DNA from: DATMER01 sp031390755
GTDB taxonomy: Bacteria; Acidobacteriota; Thermoanaerobaculia; Multivoradales; UBA5704
Reading direction: 5' to 3'
DNA: 64,000 nt
Assembly (NCBI GenBank): GCA_031390755.1
Contig: JANMTS010000035.1
Coordinates: 1-64,000, forward strand
The translations under genes and the position numbers were made by a program. The notes below the pieces were generated by a model. The model ran no database searches and was not told where the DNA came from. It saw only the letters and a program-made list of their open reading frames with translations. Below are positions 7,206 to 16,313 of this stretch, in pieces. How positions within the stretch are numbered: the stretch's first letter is position 1; each line of letters begins with the position of its first letter.

Positions 7206-8503
7206 CAGGAATCCGCCTCCTCGGTTGTCAGCTCGTTCGCCGGAATGCGCTCCACCCGGACCGTCTGGATGCGGCGGTCGGCCACGGCCTCGACCGTGAA
7301 GCGCAGACCGAAGTCGTCCACGGCCTCCCCCACCTGCGGCACATGGCCGAGGGCGCTGAAGATCAGGCCGGCCACGGTCTCGTACTCGGGGTCTTCGACG
7401 TCCACCTGGAACAGCTCGTCGAGCAGCTCGATGTGGGCGCGGCCGTCCAGCCGGTAGCCGCCATTTTCCAGCGGCTCCAGCTCCGCGGCGAGCGCCTCGT
7501 GCTCGTCCATGATCTCGCCGACGATCTCCTCGATCAGATCCTCGACCGTGACCAGGCCGGCGGTGCCGCCGTACTCGTCCACCACGATGGCCACCTGCTG
7601 GAAGCGCGCCTGCAGCTCCTTGAGCAGCTCGCCCAGAGGCTTGGTCTCGGGGATGAACAGCGGCGGCTTGAGCAGATCCCGGGCCGCCGGCGGCTCAGCC
7701 ATGCGCGACGCCCGCAGCACGTCGCGAATGTGCAGGACGCCCACGATGTTGTCGATCGAATCCTGGTAGAGCGGGATGCGCGAATGCCCCGACTCGATGA
7801 AGCGCTCGGCCAGGACATCCATGGAGGAGTCGATCGGCGCGCAGATCATGTCGATGCGCGGCGTCATGACGCTGCGCGCCATGCTGTCGCGGAAGTCCAC
7901 GATGCTCCAGAGCCACTCGCCCTGCTCCGGCTCGAGGATGCCCTCGCGCGTGCCGACGTCGATGAAGGCCTCGATCTCCTCGGCGGTGGCGGTCTCGTCC
8001 TCGGCGCCGTCCTGGCGGTCGCGCTCCAGGGAGACGGCCGGCACCAGCCGGGTCAGCACGGCGAGCACCGGCGTCAGCAGCAGGAGGACGATCCGGTAGA
8101 CCCGGGTGAGGGCGCGCAGCGCCCGTTCGGGATCGCGGCCGATCAGGGAGCGGTTCAAGATCTCCGTCGCCGCCAGCACCACCAGCATGATCAAGACCGA
8201 CCAGGCGGCCGGCCGGATCAGGCGGGTGTGCGCGAACAGCTCCGCGATGGCCACGTAGAGCCCGATCGGCGCCAGGCGCGAGCTGAGCGCCAGGATGAAC
8301 CGGAAGATCACGAACCGCATGGGCGTGTCATAGAGACCGCGCAGGCGTCCGCCGGCCTCCTCGGCCCAGTGGCGGAGACGGATCGGACCGCTGCGCTCCA
8401 GGAGAGCGGACAGCACCGAGCCGACCACGGTCGCGGGCAGGAAGACGACGAGAGCCCAGACGAGCAGGGCGAGGGGTAGGGAAGAGTCTGAGGTGTCAGG
8501 CAT
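7205..8503 (-). CDS. hemolysin/CorC family CBS-domain membrane protein
   Basis: A 432-residue protein with several hydrophobic segments in its first 170 residues (for example LPLALLVWALVVFLPATVV), then two CBS repeats (VMTPRIDMICAPI... and PLFIPETKPLGELLKELQ...), the signature VVDEYGGTAGLVTVEDLIEEIVGEI, and a C-terminal CorC_HlyC domain. Family members are linked to Mg/Co efflux or membrane-ion homeostasis. The N-terminal membrane part is less like the usual CNNM/DUF21 domain. Overlaps ybeY by 8 bp and era by 1 bp, so it is inside one operon. Confidence 0.92.
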   Translation of the reverse strand: MPDTSDSSLPLALLVWALVVFLPATVVGSVLSALLERSGPIRLRHWAEEAGGRLRGLYDTPMRFVIFRFILALSSRLAPIGLYVAIAELFAHTRLIRPAAWSVLIMLVVLAATEILNRSLIGRDPERALRALTRVYRIVLLLLTPVLAVLTRLVPAVSLERDRQDGAEDETATAEEIEAFIDVGTREGILEPEQGEWLWSIVDFRDSMARSVMTPRIDMICAPIDSSMDVLAERFIESGHSRIPLYQDSIDNIVGVLHIRDVLRASRMAEPPAARDLLKPPLFIPETKPLGELLKELQARFQQVAIVVDEYGGTAGLVTVEDLIEEIVGEIMDEHEALAAELEPLENGGYRLDGRAHIELLDELFQVDVEDPEYETVAGLIFSALGHVPQVGEAVDDFGLRFTVEAVADRRIQTVRVERIPANELTTEEADS

Positions 8504-9017
8504 GGTCGTCGCCGATCCAGGTGCGGCGGAGCTTGCGTTCCAGGCGCTCCATCTGCCCCCGATCGGCCTCGTGATCGTATCCCAGGCAGTGCAGAAGGCC
8601 GTGCAGGAGCAGGGTCTTCAGCTCGCGCTCCGGAGAATGTCCCCGCTCCGCGGCCTGCCGCCGCGCCGTGGGCACGGAAATCAGGATGTCTCCAATGTGG
8701 TGGGGCTCTGCTGCTTCATCTCCAGGCTCCATCGCGGGCTCGATGTCCTCCTCTCCGGATTCTCCCGGGAAGGAGAGGACATCGGTGGGCTTGTCCTTTC
8801 CGCGATAGTCGCGGTTGACGCGCCGCAGCTCACGGTCGCTTGCAAAGCGGACGCCCAGGCTCGCGCCCGGCCCCAAGGGACTCTCAGGCAGGGAGGGCCG
8901 CTCGCGGGCGAGGAGGTCCGCGGCGAGGCTCCGCAGCCACGGGCGGAGGCGCCGGGCACCGGCTTCCGGGTAGCGGTTCGGGTTCTGGAGGACGATGTCG
9001 ATTCCGGGTTCTCTCAT
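8496..9017 (-). CDS. ybeY: endoribonuclease YbeY
   Basis: A 173-residue single-strand endoribonuclease acting in 16S rRNA 3' processing and ribosome quality control. The zinc-binding motif HGLLHCLGYDH at 139-149 supplies His139, His143 and His149; NRDYRGKDKPTDVLSFP is the other family signature. A Glu/Asp-rich insertion (residues 86-104) is longer than usual. It overlaps the HD-domain gene by 4 bp upstream and the CBS-domain gene by 8 bp downstream. Confidence 0.96.
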   Translation of the reverse strand: MREPGIDIVLQNPNRYPEAGARRLRPWLRSLAADLLARERPSLPESPLGPGASLGVRFASDRELRRVNRDYRGKDKPTDVLSFPGESGEEDIEPAMEPGDEAAEPHHIGDILISVPTARRQAAERGHSPERELKTLLLHGLLHCLGYDHEADRGQMERLERKLRRTWIGDDHA

Positions 9018-10162
9018 GCAAGGGTCAGAGGGGCAGGCGCAGGCCGCTTCTCGCGCCGGGCTCCGGCATTGAAATCGAAGCCCGGGTAGTCTATCCGTTG
9101 ATGGAAGATGTTGGCGAGCACCCGCAGGAACGTCTCCGAGACGACCCGCAGGTCGGATAGCGTCAGGTCGGTGTCCTCGAGCTGCCGATCCTTGAGGATA
9201 TCATCAAGGATGGTCTGGATGAGACCGCGGATGCGGACCGGCGTCGGATCGGTCAGCGTGCGGCTCGCGGCCTCCACCGCGTCGGCGATCATCAGCACCC
9301 CCATCACCTTGCTCTGCGGCCGGGGGCCGGTGTACCGGTATTTGTCCTCCAGCACCTCCGCGACGTCGCCCTCCTTCAGCTCCATGGCCCGGTGGTAGAA
9401 GTACTTGATCAGCCGGGTGCCGTGGTGCTGCCCGATGGCGTCCTGGATCACCTGGGGCAGCCCGTGCTCGCGCGCCAGCTCCAGTCCGTCCTTCACATGG
9501 TTGAGCAGGATGAGCGCGCTCATCGAGGGGAGCAGCTTGTCGTGGCGGTTCTGGCCGCCGCGCTGGTTCTCCACGAAGTACTCCGGGCGGATCACCTTGC
9601 CCACGTCGTGGTAGAGGCCGGCGGCGTAGGCGAGCACCGGGTCGGCGCCGACCGCCTCGCTCGCCTCTTTCGCCAGGTTGGCCACCATCAGCGAGTGCTG
9701 GAACGTGCCGGGCGCCTCGTAGGCCAGGCGGCGCAGCAGCGGCAGGTTGGTATTGGACAGCTCCACCAGCTTGATGTCCGTGGTGATGGCGAGCAGCGAC
9801 TCCAGGATGGGCAGCGCGAAGCTCGCGACCGCGGTGACCAGAAGGCCGCCGGTGAACGCGCAGAGCACGTCGAAGCCGAGCTGCAGCCAGCTGCGCTCCA
9901 GGGTCGGGGCGAGCGCGGTGAGGATCAGCACCATCACCACGTTGATGACTCCGACCACGAGCCCGACGCGGACCATGACGAGGCGCTGCCGGAACTGGTA
10001 GAGGTCGAGCGCGTGGATCGCCGCGAGCGAGCCGGCGAAGCCGTAGAAGACGACCCACTGCGGGTCGGCGTCCACGGGCAGGCGGCTCGCCAGGATCGAG
10101 AACAGGATGGACAGGGTCAACGCGGCGTGGCGGCCGAGCAGCAGCGCGGCGAGGAGTGCCAC
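9014..10162 (-). CDS. pgpH: PgpH-type HD phosphodiesterase, C-terminal part (frameshifted gene)
   Basis: 382 residues: the end of the 7TM_7TMR_HD membrane region and the complete HD domain. Catalytic motifs are HSLMVANL and YHDVGKVIRPEYF, then QHHGT. Homologues hydrolyse c-di-AMP. The frame stays open further upstream than this start: codons for a normal membrane segment (AALLVTKFSFLVSGALSGAF...) continue to about position 10276, where they meet the frame of the N-terminal part. A single missing base near 10275-10281 would explain the split. Whether the mutation is biological or an assembly error cannot be told here. Confidence 0.88.
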   Translation of the reverse strand: MALLAALLLGRHAALTLSILFSILASRLPVDADPQWVVFYGFAGSLAAIHALDLYQFRQRLVMVRVGLVVGVINVVMVLILTALAPTLERSWLQLGFDVLCAFTGGLLVTAVASFALPILESLLAITTDIKLVELSNTNLPLLRRLAYEAPGTFQHSLMVANLAKEASEAVGADPVLAYAAGLYHDVGKVIRPEYFVENQRGGQNRHDKLLPSMSALILLNHVKDGLELAREHGLPQVIQDAIGQHHGTRLIKYFYHRAMELKEGDVAEVLEDKYRYTGPRPQSKVMGVLMIADAVEAASRTLTDPTPVRIRGLIQTILDDILKDRQLEDTDLTLSDLRVVSETFLRVLANIFHQRIDYPGFDFNAGARREKRPAPAPLTLA

Positions 10163-10203
10163 GGATGCGAACGGAATGGCGTAGGCGTAGCTGCGTGCCG
10201 AGC

Positions 10204-11445
10204 TCAGAGGCCCGGCCTCGAAGGCGCCGGAGAGCGCGCCCGAGACCAGGAAGCTGAACTTGGTGACCAGCAGCGCCGCAGGAGCAGCAGCAGGCCCTCG
10301 CCGAACACCCGCCGCGGACCGTGGTCGGCCACCTTCTCGCGCGACAGGGCGAGCCAGGCCACGGCCGCGGCGAGCGCGAGCAGGAAGAACGTGGCGGCGA
10401 GCGGCGGCACCTGGAGCCGGAGCTGCCGCTCGCCGCGCATCTGGGCGATCACCCGGGCGTCGGCGGCGTCGACCACGTCACCCTTGCGGACGATCACCTG
10501 CCCCTTGCGGATCTGGTTGAAGACCTGCCCGGCGCCGGCCGACGCCGCGGTCTGGCGGGCGACGGTCTCGCTCCGGTTGGGCAGCAGGTTGATCGGCAGG
10601 TTGTCGACCAGGAGGTCGGTCAGGATTCGCCGCTCCGCTGACGAATAGCCGCTCCAGTCGCCGACCTCGGAGTCCACGAAGTCCCGCAGCTCCCCCGGAT
10701 ACCCGAGGTGATCGAAGAGGTCGAGCTGCACGCGCTCGGCGCCGCTGCCGTCCCCTCCAACCCCTCCAGCCCCTCCAAGATCGCGGAGCGTCACGCCGCG
10801 CATCCGGTTCTCCAGCAGCAGCGGCTTGCTCCCCACCACGCCCCGGCGCAGCGCCCGCGTGGCCACGGACACCAGGCGCTCCGCGAGTTGCGGCGAGAGC
10901 TTCCGGCTCACCAGCAGCTCGGCCTGCTCGGGGCTGAGGCGGAGCTGATCCCCCGTGGTACCGGTACCGGCGGCCCCCACCGCCAGCTCCGCCGCGATCC
11001 TCTGGGCTCCGGACTGCGGCGCCGACGGATCGGCCTCGGCGCGGGCCAGAAGGCGGCGGCCGAGCACGAACAGCTGCTCGACGCGGCGCTCGACGTCCTC
11101 GATCGCACCGGGGTCGTAGTCGTAGACCGGAAGGACGGCCTCGCGCGACTCGCCCTGCTTGACGCGGGTGGCCTCCTCGTCCGAGACGAGTAGATCGCGT
11201 GACGCCACGTAGTCGCGGATGGCGATGGAGCCCGGGATCGCCCGGGGCGTGAAGAGGAACGCGCCGGGCATCAGCGCCCAGGTGCCCAGGATCAGGAAGA
11301 GGGTGACCCAGAGGGCCGGCGTCTCCAGCGCGCGGGACCACAGGCGGCTCGCGCGGAGCCGGCGGCGCAGGTAGATCGTGCCGGTGTTGAGGAGGTCGAT
11401 CCGGGACGGGCGGGGTCGGCCGTTGGGGGCGGGGTTCGGTGGCAC
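10204..11445 (-). CDS. pgpH: PgpH-type HD phosphodiesterase, N-terminal part (frameshifted gene)
   Basis: 413 residues holding the N-terminal membrane helix (TPALWVTLFLILGTWALM), the extracytoplasmic 7TMR-HDED sensor domain and the first helices of the membrane bundle (PPLAATFFLLALAAAVAWLAL). After RRVFGEGLLLLL the frame runs into an Arg/Ser/Pro-rich tail of about 20 residues that is unlike any PgpH. Read one base out of phase, the same DNA continues as a proper membrane helix and joins the 9014-10162 part. Intact, the product would be about 810 residues. phoH lies 20 bp upstream. Confidence 0.88.
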   Translation of the reverse strand: MPPNPAPNGRPRPSRIDLLNTGTIYLRRRLRASRLWSRALETPALWVTLFLILGTWALMPGAFLFTPRAIPGSIAIRDYVASRDLLVSDEEATRVKQGESREAVLPVYDYDPGAIEDVERRVEQLFVLGRRLLARAEADPSAPQSGAQRIAAELAVGAAGTGTTGDQLRLSPEQAELLVSRKLSPQLAERLVSVATRALRRGVVGSKPLLLENRMRGVTLRDLGGAGGVGGDGSGAERVQLDLFDHLGYPGELRDFVDSEVGDWSGYSSAERRILTDLLVDNLPINLLPNRSETVARQTAASAGAGQVFNQIRKGQVIVRKGDVVDAADARVIAQMRGERQLRLQVPPLAATFFLLALAAAVAWLALSREKVADHGPRRVFGEGLLLLLRRCWSPSSASWSRARSPAPSRPGL

Positions 11446-11465
11446 GGTCGTCCAGTTCCTCGGGC

Positions 11466-12449
<984 letters not shown>

Positions 12450-12492
12450 CGCTGTGCTCGTCCTGGGGTGGTCAAAGTGTTGGAGCGCGTCG

Positions 12493-12520
12493 TCACGTAT
12501 TATCACGTGTCGTCACGTGA
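12493..12520. promoter_or_regulatory. three TCACGT direct repeats at 10-bp spacing
   Basis: TCACGT begins at 12493, 12503 and 12513, exactly one helical turn apart, and the last copy extends to the palindrome TCACGTGA. The cluster lies 44-72 bases upstream of the phoH start. Equal helical phasing suggests a protein-binding site with three contacts on one DNA face. No matching regulator is in the window. Confidence 0.45.
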
Positions 12521-12532
12521 CATCGAAAGACC

Positions 12533-12555
12533 GAGGCCGCCTGACAGGCGGCCTC
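12533..12555 (-). terminator. hairpin terminator after 3-hydroxyacyl-CoA dehydrogenase gene
   Basis: GAGGCCGCCTG and CAGGCGGCCTC form a perfect GC-rich stem around one base, about 34 bp past the stop of the minus-strand dehydrogenase gene. On that strand it is followed by GGTCTTTC, a weak pyrimidine tail. It separates this gene from the phoH operon. Confidence 0.7.
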
Positions 12556-12588
12556 GTTGAGACCAGTCTAACAGAAAGACGTGCTGCG

Positions 12589-13446
12589 TCATTTCTTGCT
12601 GTAGTCGTAGAAACCCCGGCCGCTCTTCTTGCCGAGCCGGCCGGCCAGCACCATCTGCTTGAGGAGCGGCGGCGGCGCGAAGCGCTTCTCGCGGTACTCG
12701 TCGAACATGATGTTGGCGATGTAGTAGGTGGTGTCCAGCCCCACGAAGTCGAGCAGGGTGAACGGCCCCATCGGGTAGCCGCAGCCGAGCTGCATGCCCT
12801 TGTCGATGTCCTCGACGCTCCCGATCCCCTCTTCCAGGGCGCGGATGGCGTCCAGCAGGTAGGGCACGAGGAGGCGGTTGACGATGAAGCCCGAGTTGTC
12901 GCGGCAGGCGATCGGCTCCTTGCCGACGGCGCGGGCGAAGTCGAAGACCCGCTCGAAGGTCTCGTCCGAGGTGATCAGGGTGCGGACGACCTCGACCAGC
13001 TTCATCACCGGCACGGGGTTGAAGAAGTGGAGGCCGACGAAGCGCTCCGGCCGGCTGGTGAACATGGACATCTGGGTGATGGTCAGCGACGAGGTGTTGC
13101 TGGCGAAGATGGCGTCCTTCTTGACCACCTCGTCGAGCGCGCTGAAGGTCTTGCGCTTCTCGTCCAGGTTCTCGACGATGGCCTCGACCACGAGGTCGCA
13201 GTCGGCCAGGTCGGCCAGGTCGACGGCGCCGCGCAGGCGTCCGAGCGCCGCGTCGCGGGCCTCGGCGTCGAGCTTGCCCTTCTCCACCGCCTTGCCCAGC
13301 GACCCCTGGATGCGGGCGAGACCCTTGTCCACCAGCTCCTGGGACACTTCGCGCACGACCGTGTCGAGGCCGGCCTTCGCGCAGACCTCGGCGATACCCG
13401 AGCCCATCAGGCCGCAGCCGAGAACGCCGACTTTCTTGATGCTCAT
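12589..13446 (-). CDS. 3-hydroxybutyryl-CoA dehydrogenase
   Basis: A 285-residue NAD-dependent 3-hydroxyacyl-CoA dehydrogenase. The Rossmann motif GVLGCGLMGSGIAEV is at 7-21, the catalytic region is SNTSSLTITQM...RFVGLHFFNPVPVMKLVEVV with the His-Glu pair, and the C-terminal domain has NRLLVPYLLDAIRALEEG and GPFTLLDFVGLD. Length and C-terminus fit the short single-function enzyme of butyrate/PHB metabolism, not the fused FadB type. A GGAGG-like site precedes the ATG. No beta-oxidation partner lies beside it. Confidence 0.95.
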   Translation of the reverse strand: MSIKKVGVLGCGLMGSGIAEVCAKAGLDTVVREVSQELVDKGLARIQGSLGKAVEKGKLDAEARDAALGRLRGAVDLADLADCDLVVEAIVENLDEKRKTFSALDEVVKKDAIFASNTSSLTITQMSMFTSRPERFVGLHFFNPVPVMKLVEVVRTLITSDETFERVFDFARAVGKEPIACRDNSGFIVNRLLVPYLLDAIRALEEGIGSVEDIDKGMQLGCGYPMGPFTLLDFVGLDTTYYIANIMFDEYREKRFAPPPLLKQMVLAGRLGKKSGRGFYDYSKK

Positions 13447-13464
13447 CGAAACCCTCCTATCGAT

Positions 13465-13956
13465 TCACTGGTTTTCAAAAACCGGGTTGTCTGTAACGTC
13501 TTCGATCTCTCTTGTTGATCCCATTCCCGCGGTTGATCCCATTCCCGCCCTCCCTGCTCCCTCCGCTTCTGGAGACAGCCGGTTGAGCCGCAGCCAGCGC
13601 GCTCCGGGCACGGGGAACGGCAGCCGCTCCGCCCACTCCACCACCTTCACCCCCGGCCCGGCAAGCAGCTCGTCGATCCCCAGCGCGGCGGTCTCGGCGG
13701 GGTCCAGCCGGTACAGGTCGACGTGGATCAGCCGTCCGCCCGCCCCCTCGTGCTCGCGGATGAGCGTGAACGTCGGCGACTGGACCTCTTTCGGGTCGAT
13801 CCCCAGGCCCTCGGCCAGCCCCTGGGTGAGCACGGTCTTGCCGCTCCCGAGGTCTCCCGAGAGCAGCAGGACGCCGTCCGGCGCCAGCTCGGCGGCCAGC
13901 TCGGCGCCGAGGGCGCGGGTCTCCGTCACGTCCTGCGTGATCCGCGGAGCCCTCAC
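13465..13956 (-). CDS. tsaE: tRNA threonylcarbamoyladenosine biosynthesis ATPase TsaE
   Basis: A 163-residue P-loop protein required with TsaB and TsaD for the t6A37 tRNA modification. Walker A is GDLGSGKT at about residues 35-42, followed by the family block SPTFTLIREHEG...LIHVDLYRLDP. The C-terminal 30 residues are atypical: a duplicated GMGST segment encoded by a direct repeat of GTTGATCCCATTCCCGC. The GTG start at 13954-13956 falls inside a dispersed GC-rich hairpin element; an in-frame GTG a few codons further in is an alternative. Confidence 0.93.
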   Translation of the reverse strand: MRAPRITQDVTETRALGAELAAELAPDGVLLLSGDLGSGKTVLTQGLAEGLGIDPKEVQSPTFTLIREHEGAGGRLIHVDLYRLDPAETAALGIDELLAGPGVKVVEWAERLPFPVPGARWLRLNRLSPEAEGAGRAGMGSTAGMGSTREIEDVTDNPVFENQ

Positions 13957-14008
13957 CCCCCGACCCCCTCTCCCGCCTCCCCTCCCCCCTCACCGGGAGA
14001 GGGGGAGA
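13951..14008. repeat. dispersed GC-rich hairpin element
   Basis: A C-rich/G-rich stretch of the type CCTCACCCCC..GACCCCCTCTCCC followed by GGGAGAGGGGGAGA, able to form a hairpin. Related elements occur at 30139-30182, 55547-55599 and 60531-60720, always between genes. Here it separates nnr from tsaE and contains the proposed tsaE start codon. Confidence 0.65.
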
Positions 14009-14016
14009 AATGCAGC

Positions 14017-15591
14017 TCAGTCATCACTCTCGCTCAGCTCCTGAAAAGCGGCCGGCAGGAAGTCGACCAGGTCGCCCGCGGTCAGGCTCCTCTCGCCCTT
14101 GTCGACCGCGGCGAGATCGCCCGCCAGGCCGTGCAGGTGGACGCCCAGGGTCGCGGCGTCGAGCGCGTCCAGCCCCTGGGCCATCAGTCCGGCGATGAGG
14201 CCAGTCAGAACGTCGCCGGTGCCGCCGGTCGCCATCCCCGGGTTGCCGGTGGTGTTGACGTAGACCTCGCCCTCGGGGTCGGCGACAAGGGTGCGGTGCC
14301 CCTTGAGCACCACGACGGCGCCGGACTCCAGGGCGGCGCGGCGCGCGGCGGCGATCCGGTCCTCCTGGACCTCCACCGTGGAGATCCCGAGCAGCCGGCC
14401 CAGCTCTCCGGGGTGCGGGGTGAGGACGGTTTCTTCGGAGCGCGCGGAGCGGTCGGCCAGCTCCTCGAAGCGGCCGGCGAAGGCGTTCAGGCCGTCGGCG
14501 TCCAGCACCAGCGGCACGGAGGCCTGGAGGACGATCTGCCGGATCGTCTCGGCGGTCTCCGCGTCCTGGCCCAGACCGGGTCCGAGCGCGAGCACCGCCT
14601 TCCCTTCGAGCGCCTCCAGGGCGCGCCCGGCCGCGGACGCGATGAGCTGGCCCGAGACGCCGCTCGACGGCAGGGGGAGCGTCATGGACTCGACGGAGCC
14701 CAGGTCCACCATCATCAGGATCGGCTCGGGGACGGCCACGGTGACCAGGCCGGCGCCGGACCGGACCGCGGCGCGGGCGGCCAGGATGGCGGCGCCGCCC
14801 TTGCCCGGCGAGCCCGCCACGATCAGCGCATGGCCGTAGTCGCCCTTGTGGGTTCCGGGCGCGCGGTCCGGCAGCAGCTCCGCCAGCTCGTCCGCCCGCA
14901 GGAGATAGATCGCGCCGCCTTCCTCTTCCACGTCCTCGACCAGGTCGGGGGGAAGACCCAGATCGGCCACCACCAGCTCGCCGACGGCGTCGGAGGCCGG
15001 CGGGAAGACGTGAGCCATCTTGGGAGCGGCGAACGTCACCGTGAGGTCGGCCTGCACGTGAATCCCGAGCGGGATCGCCTGGCTGCCGTTCAGGCCGCTG
15101 GGCAGATCGACGGCCACCCGCGGCACGGGAAGGTCGTTGAGCCCCTCGACCACCTCGGCGAAGAGACCCTCCAGCGGCCGGGTGAGGCCGGTGCCGAAGA
15201 GCGCGTCGACGATCACATCCGCCTCGCGCGCCGCTTCGAGCGCCTCGATCACGTCGCCCTCGGAGGCGACCTCCATCATGGCGAGCCCCTGGCGGCGGCA
15301 GATGCCGAGCTGGACCTCCGCGTCGCCGCGCACCGGCCGGCGGTCGGTCACCAGGAAGATGCGGACGTCGTAGCCGCGCACGGCCAGATGCCGGGCGATG
15401 GCCAGGCCGTCGCCGCCGTTGTTGCCGGGGCCGCAGAACAGGGCCGCGGACTCGGCGTCGGGATAGACCTCGCCGATGGCGTCCGCCACGCCGACGGCGG
15501 CGTTCTCCATGAGGACCAGGCTGGGGATGCCCAGCTCCTCGATGGCGGCGCGGTCGACCTCACGCATGGACTCGGCACTCAGGATTCTCAT
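14017..15591 (-). CDS. nnr: bifunctional NAD(P)H-hydrate epimerase/dehydratase
   Basis: A 524-residue fusion that repairs hydrated NAD(P)H: an N-terminal YjeF epimerase domain (residues about 1-215, with CGPGNNGGDGLAIARHL) and a C-terminal ADP/ATP-dependent dehydratase domain (about 230-510, with TPHPGELGRLL and NPGMATGGTGDVLTGLIAG). The ATG at 15589-15591 gives the standard start MRILSAESMREVDRAAIE; a longer frame upstream reads into the next gene. It overlaps the DUF2064 gene by 4 bp (ATGA). Confidence 0.95.
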   Translation of the reverse strand: MRILSAESMREVDRAAIEELGIPSLVLMENAAVGVADAIGEVYPDAESAALFCGPGNNGGDGLAIARHLAVRGYDVRIFLVTDRRPVRGDAEVQLGICRRQGLAMMEVASEGDVIEALEAAREADVIVDALFGTGLTRPLEGLFAEVVEGLNDLPVPRVAVDLPSGLNGSQAIPLGIHVQADLTVTFAAPKMAHVFPPASDAVGELVVADLGLPPDLVEDVEEEGGAIYLLRADELAELLPDRAPGTHKGDYGHALIVAGSPGKGGAAILAARAAVRSGAGLVTVAVPEPILMMVDLGSVESMTLPLPSSGVSGQLIASAAGRALEALEGKAVLALGPGLGQDAETAETIRQIVLQASVPLVLDADGLNAFAGRFEELADRSARSEETVLTPHPGELGRLLGISTVEVQEDRIAAARRAALESGAVVVLKGHRTLVADPEGEVYVNTTGNPGMATGGTGDVLTGLIAGLMAQGLDALDAATLGVHLHGLAGDLAAVDKGERSLTAGDLVDFLPAAFQELSESDD

Positions 15592-16280
15592 GTCACGGTC
15601 TCCAAGCGCCCGAGGGCGCGCAGCAGCTCCCGCGTTCGCGGGCATCCGAGGTCGTCGCCGGCCATGCGGGCGGCGAGGCGGCGCAGGTCGTCAGGCGTAT
15701 CCACATCCGAAGCCGGGGGCAGCAGCTCCACGTTCAGGCCCAGCTCGCGGCAGCGCTCCAGGGTCTGGGTCAGAACCCGGTCGGTGCTCCAGTCGATGTC
15801 CTGGAAGAGCCGGCGGGCGACGGCCCCGGCGCGCAAGGCGATCAGATAATACCCGCCATCCTCGGCCGGACCGAGCGCCACATCGGCATCCTGCTCTACA
15901 GACAGGAATGCGCCGTGGACAATCTCCAGAGGCAGCGTCGGATGATCACTCCCCAGGGCCATCACCGATCCGGCCTCGCGAGCGGCATCGGCCAGGGCGT
16001 GAAACAGCCGCTCGCCCAGGTCGTCCCCCTCCTGGCGGACGCTCCGGAGAACACCCTGGAACGGCACGGCCGGCATCTCGTCGCCCGGCTCCAGGGCCCA
16101 GGCCAGGACCAGCTCGAAGTCGCCGGGCCGCAGCCGGTCCAGCAGGTCCTCCAGGAAGGCGGCATGGAGGGCCGCGGCATCAGCGGGGGTCAGGGACGGA
16201 GTAAGATCGCCGATCAGGCGGGTCTTGACCCGCCCTTCCCGGGCCGGCTTCGTGAACAGGAGAAGTCGGCGGCTCGGCAC
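15588..16280 (-). CDS. TIGR04282/DUF2064 family GT-A-fold transferase
   Basis: A 230-residue protein of the DUF2064 (TIGR04282) family, with a nucleotidyl/glycosyltransferase-A fold. Signatures: LLLFTKPAREGRVKTRL at the N-terminus, MALGSDHPTLPLEIV, GPAEDGGYYLIALR and the C-terminal DVDTPDDLRRL. Substrate unknown. No ATG precedes the conserved N-terminus; a GTG at 16278-16280 is the best start. It is divergent from the SAM hydrolase gene with 33 bp between starts, and is followed by nnr. Confidence 0.88.
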   Translation of the reverse strand: MPSRRLLLFTKPAREGRVKTRLIGDLTPSLTPADAAALHAAFLEDLLDRLRPGDFELVLAWALEPGDEMPAVPFQGVLRSVRQEGDDLGERLFHALADAAREAGSVMALGSDHPTLPLEIVHGAFLSVEQDADVALGPAEDGGYYLIALRAGAVARRLFQDIDWSTDRVLTQTLERCRELGLNVELLPPASDVDTPDDLRRLAARMAGDDLGCPRTRELLRALGRLETVT

Positions 16281-16313
16281 GGGCCGGGATTCTAGCAGCG
16301 TGGACGCAACGGC

